In this document: in pieces, positions 1-5,314 of the stretch | Numbering within the stretch: the first letter of the stretch is position 1 | Layout of the letters: each line of letters begins with the position of its first letter | NCBI GenBank assembly: GCA_937893815.1 | Contig: CALCSH010000355.1 | Location: 1-9,408 of the forward strand | Direction of reading: 5' to 3' | From: an uncultured Anaerolineae bacterium | GTDB taxonomy: Bacteria; Chloroflexota; Anaerolineae; Anaerolineales; UBA11858 | DNA: 9,408 bases | The notes under the pieces: generated by a model | What the model was told of the DNA's origin: nothing | What the model saw: the letters and a program-made list of their open reading frames with translations, nothing else | Databases searched by the model: none | Made by a program: the position numbers and the translations under genes

Positions 1-108
1 TCACCGCTGAGAACGCGGAGAGCGCAGAGTTTTAAAAGTGCGAAATCGGCAAAAAGAAGCCATTTTTCTGCGCACTCTGCGGTGAAAATGTCTTTGTGCA
101 GTGGAGTC
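1..108. repeat. Palindromic interspersed repeat, right part, cut by window start
   Basis: The stretch carries two arms in inverted orientation. The left arm has TCACCGCTGAG (1-11) and GCGCAG (22-27). The right arm, 68-85, reads in reverse complement TCACCGCAGAG then T then GCGCAG. The left arm has about ten extra bases between the two blocks. The right boundary is proposed at 108 because 91-108 reversed begins GACTCCACTGCACAAAG, which matches 15 of 17 bases of the terminal repeat starting at 9358 and closely resembles both ends of the element at 6458-6578. No ORF is supported here. I infer a non-autonomous repeat of the same terminal-repeat family but with a different interior; its left end lies outside the window. 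Confidence 0.6.
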
Positions 109-140
109 TTACATAATTTCACGAGAGAATTCATAAAAAA

Positions 141-177
141 CGGGTGTGTGAATGGGGCGCTACCCTTCACACACCCG
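141..177 (-). terminator. Rho-independent terminator of the 207-782 gene
   Basis: A perfect 12-bp stem (141-152 paired with 166-177) encloses a 13-nt loop. Read on the minus strand it is followed directly by TTTTTT (reverse complement of 135-140). It starts 30 bases after the stop codon of the minus-strand gene at 207. GC-rich stem, short gap and U-run make this a textbook intrinsic terminator. Confidence 0.88.
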
Positions 178-206
178 CATTTCAGGTCATTGCGTGCTAA
201 ATAGAG

Positions 207-782
207 CTAGAAGCCATATGCGGCCCGCGTGCGTGCGCCCAGATACGAAAGCCCTTTCAGAATGCCAACCACAGCCAAAATTACCCACCAGGTCATCGCC
301 AACGGCATAAACACGCGCAACCACTGTCCACTGTCGAAGTAGAAATATAAATCTTCGGGCACGACCACCCACCGCTGATTAATTTCTTTGATAAAGTACG
401 TTTGACGATGAAACGTATCGAAATCAAAATACAGGTAGTGGAAATAATCGTATGAATCAACATCCACCAGAATCGAGAACATCATCTTGGGCTGCGGTTC
501 CAAGGTAATTTCGCGCTTCATGCCAGTAAGTTCAGAAAAAAGTCGCGTATCGCCATTTTTCAACGCACTTTCCAGTGCAATCGCTACCGGCCCGGGCGAT
601 GGGTATAATTCCTGATATTGCGGGCTAAAATAGCTCTCTTCATAACGAAACAAGCTATGAATTCGAGCGCCTGCCATGAGCGCCCCGGCAATGATCAGGG
701 GCATAAAAATCAACAAGAATATCGACACAACGCGCCGAACGATACGCTTTTGTTTACCACTTTTTTGTTGTTGCACAGTCAT
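207..782 (-). CDS. Hypothetical membrane protein with two membrane helices
   Basis: I do not recognise a family. The 191-residue product has a basic N-terminus (KSGKQKRIVRR), a hydrophobic helix at about residues 18-38, a non-membrane central domain at about 40-155, and a second helix at about 157-179 followed by a short basic tail. By the positive-inside rule both ends should be cytoplasmic and the central domain outside. That domain is rich in Tyr and Phe (for example SYDYFHYLYFDFDTF near 110-124) and opens with a helix like those of small NTF2-like folds (ALKNGDTRLF), but that link is speculative. I chose the ATG at 782 because AGGAGG lies 7 bases upstream; an in-frame ATG ten codons earlier lacks a good ribosome site. 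The gene stands alone, ends in its own terminator and is not part of an operon. No catalytic motif is visible. Confidence 0.75.
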   Translation of the reverse strand: MTVQQQKSGKQKRIVRRVVSIFLLIFMPLIIAGALMAGARIHSLFRYEESYFSPQYQELYPSPGPVAIALESALKNGDTRLFSELTGMKREITLEPQPKMMFSILVDVDSYDYFHYLYFDFDTFHRQTYFIKEINQRWVVVPEDLYFYFDSGQWLRVFMPLAMTWWVILAVVGILKGLSYLGARTRAAYGF

Positions 783-1080
783 TCTTGCCTCCTGAGTGTG
801 CATCGGGTCCAATATTTATACCTTCGAGGCATGCCCCAATCTGCCTAAGAAGAATACTCTCACCACTCTAGAAAGGTTTACTTTTCACAAGTATTCCGCG
901 AAACCCAGCAAGGAAAACCCGAAAATACGCAGATGTAGGATATTCCCAGACACACAAATTATAGAGTTGTAAATATATTTTGTCAATAGCAATATAAATA
1001 TATATCGAGTTATCTGTATTATATTTACTTTATAATTGTATTATTTAAATAATATTGATCTATTGCTTAATTATCTCAAT

Positions 1081-1257
1081 GGCAGGGCCAGTCAAGGCAA
1101 ATCGCGTGCAGATGTCCGATTAGCAGCACAGGGATGAGCGAATAGCACCCGGATCAATCTGGATGCCGCCTTAGTGCGTGCCCCTAACAAAAACGACCCG
1201 CTGGTTAAAGAGGCGCTGCCGGTTCAGACCGTTGAACGATATAATTCATTCCAATAA
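1081..1257 (+). pseudogene. Possible decayed 3' end of an unidentified gene
   Basis: Read from 1081 in one frame this gives 18 sense codons, a TGA at 1135-1137, then 39 open codons to TAA at 1255-1257. The second part contains the peptide LDAALVRAPNKNDPLVKEAL, whose composition looks like a real protein. There is no plausible start with a ribosome site, and the reading begins right after the AT-rich island. I cannot name a family. It may be a gene remnant, or chance. Confidence 0.22.
1240..1245 (+). promoter_or_regulatory. Candidate -10 box for the 1278 gene
   Basis: A perfect TATAAT lies 32 bases before the ATG at 1278, which would give a short leader carrying AAGGAG (1267-1272). No good -35 box sits at the expected spacing, so the call rests on the -10 alone. 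Confidence 0.35.
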
Positions 1258-1277
1258 CCAACTACCAAGGAGCAGTC

Positions 1278-2537
1278 ATGTCTCTCGATCTCAAACAAAT
1301 TCGCTCGCAATTCCCCGCCCTCCAGCACGATGCTATCTTTCTTGACAACCCGGCCGGAACCCAGGTTCCGCAAGTTGTGCTAGATCGCATTCATCAGTAT
1401 CTCATAGGGATGAATGCCAATCAACACGGATCTTTCGCCACCAGCCATGCTTCCGATCAATTGATTGATGAAACCCGGGCGGCAGTAGCCGATTTTCTGG
1501 TGGCGGCAGCCCCCGATGAGATTGTATTTGGCCCTAACATGACCTCACTAACCTTCAACCTCAGCCGTTCTCTGGCCCTGAGGCTGAATCCCGGCGACGA
1601 AATTGTGGTTACCCGTCTCGATCACGACGCCAATATCACTCCATGGACGATGGTCGCCCGCGACCGCGGCTGCACTGTGCGCTGGGTCGATTTCGATGTA
1701 GAAGACGGCACCCTGCGCATGGATTCGCTCGAAGCTGCCTTATCCCACAAAACCAAACTGGTCGCGGTGGGCTACGCATCCAACGCATTGGGTACGATCA
1801 ACCCGGTGGCAAAAATCATCCAAATGGCGCACGATGTCGGCGCGCTGGCCTTCGTGGATGCAGTTCAATTCGCGCCCCACGGACCGATTGACGTGCAGCA
1901 ACTCGATTGCGACTTTTTGGCCTGTTCACCTTACAAATTCTACGGGCCGCATGCCGGGTTATTGTATGGCAAACACCAACTGCTTGAGGAACTCGAGGCC
2001 TACAAAGTCCGCCCTGCCGACAACAACGTTCCCGACAAATTTGAAACCGGCACCAAAAACCATGAAGGCATTGCCGGGATATTAGGGGCGCTTGAGTATC
2101 TGCAGTGGGTTGGCGAGGCATTCGGATCATCCTTCACTGCTCAACTCAGTTCCACATACCAGGGTCGCAAATTGGAACTCAAAAAAGCGCTCAGCGCCAT
2201 CCGTGAGTACGAATACAACATCAGCCGGGCCTTGCTAAAAATCATCAAAGAAACGCCAGGAGTACAGTTGTACGGCCCACGTAATCTCGACAACGTAACC
2301 GGGCGCGTCCCCACCTTCGCCATTCGTGTGGATGGAAAATCGCCACGGCAGGTCGCCGAAGAGTTTGACCGCGCCAATATTTATGTATGGGACGGCAACT
2401 ATTACGCGCTAGCCGTCACCGAACGCCTGGGCGTTGAGGAAAGCGGCGGGATGGTGCGCATTGGCCCGGCTCACTACAACACCCTGGATGAAATTGAATA
2501 TTTCAGCGAAGTACTGACAAAAATCGCCGCAATGTAA
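1278..2537 (+). CDS. Class-V PLP enzyme, cysteine-desulfurase-like, VC1184 subfamily
   Basis: The 419-residue product is a full-length fold-type I, pyridoxal-phosphate enzyme of aminotransferase class V. The opening FLDNPAGTQVP (21-31) and the closing GGMVRIGPAHYNT (390-402) are hallmarks of the SufS-like 'VC1184' group. Cofactor residues are visible: His116 in LDHDANITPW (ring stacking), Asp194 and Gln197 in VDAVQFAP, and Lys220 in SPYKFYGPHAG, the expected Schiff-base lysine. True NifS/SufS desulfurases carry a catalytic Cys in a late mobile loop. Here the matching part (about 360-395, including VWDGNYYALAV) has none; the only cysteines are 132, 211 and 216. Real cysteine desulfurase activity is therefore doubtful, and a different lyase, epimerase or aminotransferase reaction is possible. 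AAGGAG at 1267-1272 fixes the start. No iron-sulfur assembly gene lies nearby, and the gene is monocistronic with its own terminator. Family call is confident; the reaction is not known. Confidence 0.9.
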   Translation: MSLDLKQIRSQFPALQHDAIFLDNPAGTQVPQVVLDRIHQYLIGMNANQHGSFATSHASDQLIDETRAAVADFLVAAAPDEIVFGPNMTSLTFNLSRSLALRLNPGDEIVVTRLDHDANITPWTMVARDRGCTVRWVDFDVEDGTLRMDSLEAALSHKTKLVAVGYASNALGTINPVAKIIQMAHDVGALAFVDAVQFAPHGPIDVQQLDCDFLACSPYKFYGPHAGLLYGKHQLLEELEAYKVRPADNNVPDKFETGTKNHEGIAGILGALEYLQWVGEAFGSSFTAQLSSTYQGRKLELKKALSAIREYEYNISRALLKIIKETPGVQLYGPRNLDNVTGRVPTFAIRVDGKSPRQVAEEFDRANIYVWDGNYYALAVTERLGVEESGGMVRIGPAHYNTLDEIEYFSEVLTKIAAM

Positions 2538-2629
2538 TTCGAAAATGGCCACTGCCTGACACAACAGGGTTTTTCATCTCGGCACGCGCCGGAGTGGAAA
2601 CACCAACGATACCGCAGGCATGCAAAACC

Positions 2630-2662
2630 AAAACAGGACAGCCATGATAGCTGTCCTGTTTT
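2630..2662. terminator. Bidirectional terminator between convergent genes
   Basis: A perfect stem of 12-13 bp (2630-2642 with 2650-2662) closes a 7-nt loop and contains ACAGGACAGC/GCTGTCCTGT. On the plus strand the 3' arm runs into TTTTT (2659-2663), ending the 1278-2537 transcript. On the minus strand the arm ends in TTTT followed by GGTTTT, which can end the cold-shock transcript whose stop codon is at 2684. It sits between the two convergent stops. Confidence 0.8.
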
Positions 2663-2683
2663 TAACAATCTCAATGCGCAACT

Positions 2684-2890
2684 TTAGAGAGCTACAACAT
2701 CCTGAGCTTGCGGGCCTTTTTGGCCCTGCACAACGGTGAATTCTACACGTTGTCCTTCTTCAAGGTTTTTGAAACCTTCGCCAATAATAGCGTTGAAGTG
2801 GACGAAAACATCACCACCGGCGTCGCGCTCAATAAAGCCGTAGCCTTTTGTACCATTGAACCATTTTACAACACCTTGTTCTTTCGACAT
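2684..2890 (-). CDS. Cold-shock protein (CspA family)
   Basis: The 68-residue product is a single cold-shock domain, an OB-fold that binds single-stranded RNA and DNA. In many bacteria these proteins melt mRNA structure during cold or at general growth. Both RNA-binding motifs are intact: RNP1 KGYGFI (15-20) and RNP2 VFVHF (28-32), preceded by GVVKWFNGTKGYGFI, the most conserved family signature. Length is typical of the family and there are no extra domains. The ATG at 2890 is preceded by AAAGGAG with a 9-base gap. The gene is monocistronic and converges on the PLP enzyme gene across a shared terminator. Its leader can fold into a hairpin that covers part of the ribosome site (separate entry), consistent with post-transcriptional control. 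Which paralogue this is (cspA, cspB, cspC and so on) cannot be told from sequence alone. Confidence 0.96.
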   Translation of the reverse strand: MSKEQGVVKWFNGTKGYGFIERDAGGDVFVHFNAIIGEGFKNLEEGQRVEFTVVQGQKGPQAQDVVAL

Positions 2891-2891
2891 A

Positions 2892-2943
2892 ATTTGGAAC
2901 TCCTTTCATCGATAATTTACTTGGATATGCATGAGTTCCAAAT
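2892..2943 (-). promoter_or_regulatory. csp 5' leader hairpin that can mask the ribosome binding site
   Basis: In the csp mRNA the segment ATTTGGAACTC (complement of 2943-2933) is a perfect 11-base match to GAGTTCCAAAT (complement of 2902-2892), with a 30-nt loop between. The second arm includes the last three bases of the AAAGGAG Shine-Dalgarno (complement of 2906-2900) and stops one base before the ATG. The folded form would hide the ribosome site. Just upstream lies AAGGT-CAC-ACCTT (complement of 2958-2946), whose CCTTT could instead pair with AAAGG. An RNA switch is inference; the pairing itself is visible. Confidence 0.55.
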
Positions 2944-2965
2944 CAAAGGTGTGACCTTATTTTAG

Positions 2966-3361
2966 AACTTCTGTATAACGAACGCGGTAGTGTAACACAG
3001 AATAGAATATTGTGTGCACGAAAACACCCGGATTTTCAGAAATTATCATGAGAATATCCCCGCCAGTAGGCACGCATCATGGCGATGCCCGAGCGGCGAT
3101 CTCGCCCTGGTTGCTTTGTACTTCATGAACATGTAGAAGATGATGGCTCTCTGAGATTTCCCTTGCGAAATCTCAGAGAGCCAATATGATTAGCTCATTA
3201 TCTGGCACAGCATTGAACTTTCTTCCCTGGAGAGGATGGCTGTACATCATTCAGGCCGATTTCGAAGCTTTTTTCGGCTTCTTTATGTTCGAGGCTGAGC
3301 ATTACCAATTTTTAACTCCAGGGAATACGGTTTTCATAACGAAGAACAAGGAGGGTGCGTC
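2966..3361. other. Intergenic region with no supported gene
   Basis: The region lies upstream of both the csp gene (-) and the membrane sensor gene (+), so it should hold both promoters. Short open stretches exist on both strands but lack good starts, and one of them runs through a perfect hairpin, so I do not call them. The notable features are the hairpin at 3145-3182 and the strong ribosome site AAGGAGGG at 3348-3355. Confidence 0.6.
3145..3182. repeat. Perfect 16-bp inverted repeat (hairpin)
   Basis: 3145-3160 is exactly complementary to 3167-3182, with a 6-nt loop (CCTTGC). The stem starts GGCTCTCTGAGATTTC. Neither strand shows a T-run after the stem, so it is a poor intrinsic terminator. 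It lies about 180 bases before the TTG start of the sensor gene. It could be a dispersed palindromic repeat, a processing site or a transcript-end structure. Confidence 0.75.
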
Positions 3362-4054
3362 TTGAAGAATCTTTCCAAGGGTATCCATTGGCTAACCGAA
3401 CCGCCTGCGGCACTCGCTGAAGCGGAACGCCGTCGCACTCGCTTGTTGGCCTGGTTACAGAGTACCCTCATCATTCTGGTCAGTCTGGGGTTAGTACTGA
3501 CCATGCTGGAAAATCCACCGGGAACTCCCCGGCGCGGCGCGTATCTAATTTTACTGATTGCGTTGATCGTTATTCTGTTGCTGGCATATGCTCTCAATCG
3601 CGTTGGACAATACCAGACATCATCCATTCTGACTGTGTTGACATCATTTCTAGGGCCGTGGGGTTCGATTCTACTGGATCCGCAGATATTGCATGGCGAT
3701 TTTATTCCCCTGGTATACGTAAGTCTCTCCATCTTGTTGTGCAGCCTGCTGCTCCCGGCGTGGATCACTTCTCTTTTGGCTGCCGTCCAATTGATTGCCA
3801 TGTGGGTCTTGTCGCTCCTGGATCCCGCTCTGGCGGCTTTCAACTGGCCCAGTTTGTTGGCTTTTGTTTTCTTCCTGGCGGTGCTCAGCATTTTAGTCAG
3901 TTTAATCAATCAGTATGATATGCGCCTGATTGACCGGCAAACAACCCAACTTTCTCAAAGCGCAACCCAACTGCAAGCCATCATGGATAACTCGACGGCG
4001 GCGATCTATCTCAAAGACACCCGCGGAATAATGCAGGCTTTCGCCTGTGAATGA
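3362..4054 (+). CDS. Truncated membrane sensor: six helices plus partial PAS domain
   Basis: The 230-residue product starts at a TTG chosen because a strong AAGGAGGG lies 6 bases upstream. After a cytoplasmic head (1-28) there are six likely membrane helices at about 29-48, 59-78, 88-105, 115-132, 134-153 and 164-183. A linker (184-204) with a coiled-coil look follows, then QAIMDNSTAAIYLKDTRGI (205-223), the standard opening of a PAS sensory domain. In intact relatives the PAS continues for about 80 more residues and leads to a histidine kinase or other output domain. Here the reading diverges after RGI to MQAFACE and stops, with no downstream output domain in any frame before the next gene's stop codon 16 bases on. 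It therefore looks like the 5' remnant of a sensor kinase, broken by a deletion or rearrangement near 4029, and is probably non-functional as a kinase. A residual membrane protein could still be made. Confidence 0.75.
   Translation: MKNLSKGIHWLTEPPAALAEAERRRTRLLAWLQSTLIILVSLGLVLTMLENPPGTPRRGAYLILLIALIVILLLAYALNRVGQYQTSSILTVLTSFLGPWGSILLDPQILHGDFIPLVYVSLSILLCSLLLPAWITSLLAAVQLIAMWVLSLLDPALAAFNWPSLLAFVFFLAVLSILVSLINQYDMRLIDRQTTQLSQSATQLQAIMDNSTAAIYLKDTRGIMQAFACE
4033..4048 (+). other. Small hairpin at the sensor truncation point
   Basis: CAGGC (4034-4038) pairs with GCCTG (4043-4047) across a TTTC loop, with a possible extra G-T pair outside. It encodes the non-PAS tail of the truncated sensor and lies at the apparent break. 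No T-run follows, so it is weak as a terminator. Confidence 0.3.
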
Positions 4055-4070
4055 ATCACCATCCATCAAT

Positions 4071-5222
4071 TTACAAAACCGCATTTAATCCCTTCAGCAA
4101 GGTTTCCACATCGGCTAGCGTATTATAGCCTTGCAGTGACACGCGCACAAACGCACCTCCTTGCCAGCGTAGCAATGGAACTTCGATGTGGTATTCCTCA
4201 TACAGGCGAACCTTCAACACATCCAAATCCACATCCGGCAAGCGTGCAGTAAACATTTGCCGGAACCACCCTTCTCCTTCCGGGCAAATCGGGGGTAGAC
4301 CCGTCAGGGCATTAATCTGACGGCGAGCTTCGCAAGCAAATTGATAGCAACGCTCTCGCACCGCATCCCAGTTCTGTTGGCGTTGAAAGTCGATTGCCGC
4401 GGGAACCGTCAAAAAAGCAGCCAGATCTCGCGTGCCCTGCCACTCGTGATAATCAAGAAATGGATTTCCCGTACCAAAACCAGGTTCAGCCGCATACCCC
4501 CAACTCACCACCAGCGGATTCAACCAATGCTGCGCTTCAGGGCGTACATATAAAAATGCCGCCCCTTTGGGTGCCATGAGCCACTTGTGGCACGCGCCGG
4601 TATAAATATCTGCACCGATGGCGGTTAGGTCCACGGGGATTTGTCCCGGGGCATGTGCACCATCGACGATGCACAACAGACCCGCCTGCCGCGCCAAGCG
4701 GCAGATTTCGGCCACAGGGAAAATTAGTGCGGTAGGGCTGGTGATATGGCTGAGGAAAATCACCCGAGTTCTGGGGGTTACACCCGCCCAAAATGCGGTC
4801 ACAAAGTCGGCGTGCGTGGTCATGGGCAGGGGCATTGGCTGCTGCACATAGTGCGCCCCGGCTTGCTGGCACACATAACGCCAGGTGCGATCCATTGCGC
4901 CATATTCATGATCAGTGGTTAGAATTTCATCGCCCGGTTGCAGGTGAAGATTGCGGGCGACCATATTGATGGCAGTTGTCGGGTTCGGGAAGTAGACCAA
5001 TTCATCCGGCGCGCAATTCAGGTGGGCTGCCAGCCTGGCGCGGGCATCTGCCATCAGGGGGACAGCCCGCCGCCCCAGGAATTCCACTGGTTGATATTCC
5101 AGTTGGCGTTGCCAGTCTTGGTAGATTTCAAACACGGGGCGTGGACAAGCGCCAAAGGAGCCATGATTGAGGAAGGTCACCTCGGGGTTGAGTAAAAACT
5201 GCGTTGAAATTGAATCAGCCAT
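4071..5222 (-). CDS. Class-V PLP enzyme, isopenicillin-N-epimerase-like
   Basis: The 383-residue product is a complete fold-type I PLP enzyme of aminotransferase class V, in the group annotated as isopenicillin N epimerase (CefD)-like. Visible motifs are FLNHGSFGACP (17-27), DHEYGA (104-109; His105 is the probable ring-stacking residue), VDGAHAPGQ (186-194; Asp187 would hold the pyridine nitrogen), CHKWLMAPKG (211-220; Lys213 is the expected Schiff-base lysine), GTRD (263-266) and a C-terminal FVRVS with Arg360. No beta-lactam gene is nearby, so epimerization of isopenicillin N is unlikely; related proteins act as lyases, desulfurases or in sulfur-amino-acid chemistry. The ATG at 5222 is chosen because GAGG lies 8 bases upstream; a longer reading to 5306 would translate through a terminator-like hairpin. 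It follows the gene at 5315-6409 on the same strand, but that hairpin argues against a tight operon. Confidence 0.9.
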   Translation of the reverse strand: MADSISTQFLLNPEVTFLNHGSFGACPRPVFEIYQDWQRQLEYQPVEFLGRRAVPLMADARARLAAHLNCAPDELVYFPNPTTAINMVARNLHLQPGDEILTTDHEYGAMDRTWRYVCQQAGAHYVQQPMPLPMTTHADFVTAFWAGVTPRTRVIFLSHITSPTALIFPVAEICRLARQAGLLCIVDGAHAPGQIPVDLTAIGADIYTGACHKWLMAPKGAAFLYVRPEAQHWLNPLVVSWGYAAEPGFGTGNPFLDYHEWQGTRDLAAFLTVPAAIDFQRQQNWDAVRERCYQFACEARRQINALTGLPPICPEGEGWFRQMFTARLPDVDLDVLKVRLYEEYHIEVPLLRWQGGAFVRVSLQGYNTLADVETLLKGLNAVL

Positions 5223-5259
5223 AGTGCTAGCCTCGATAATCCTGTTGATCCATAGGAAA

Positions 5260-5289
5260 CCCCAGGGACTCACACTCAAATCCCTGGGG
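5260..5289 (-). terminator. Probable weak terminator between two minus-strand genes
   Basis: CCCCAGGGA (5260-5268) pairs perfectly with TCCCTGGGG (5281-5289) over a 12-nt loop. On the minus strand TTTCC follows, a poor U-run. It lies 26 bases after the stop of the 5315-6409 gene and 38 bases before the next start, so it may end or attenuate that transcript. Confidence 0.5.
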
Positions 5290-5314
5290 AGAACGATTAA
5301 GATCAAAAACGTCT

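Larger units (their letters stand above)
783..1277. other. Intergenic region with a very AT-rich stretch and no intact gene
   Basis: About 495 bases separate two divergent genes. From roughly 955 to 1078 the DNA is strongly AT-rich and full of TATA-like runs, unlike the mixed composition around it. CAATAGCAATAT (near 982-993) recurs in inverted form near 1051-1064 with a 3-base insertion, so a loose inverted repeat may span the island. From 1081 to 1257 composition returns to normal and one frame looks partly protein-like (separate entry). Promoters for both flanking genes probably lie here. I see no RNA gene. Confidence 0.6.

Noticed and set aside
3076..3189. A short plus-strand ORF (about 37 codons) upstream of the sensor gene
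   Set aside because: It has no convincing ribosome site and reads through the perfect hairpin at 3145-3182.
3334..3909. A 191-codon open frame on the minus strand opposite the sensor gene
   Set aside because: The translation is Arg/Ser-rich with no motif. The plus strand encodes six clear membrane helices and a PAS start with a strong ribosome site.
4033..4048. Intrinsic terminator after the truncated sensor
   Set aside because: The stem is only 5 bp and no T-run follows; it is listed only as a small hairpin.
5223..5306. A 28-codon N-terminal extension of the 4071-5222 gene
   Set aside because: It would be translated through the perfect hairpin at 5260-5289, and the ATG at 5222 has its own ribosome site and matches the family's usual start.
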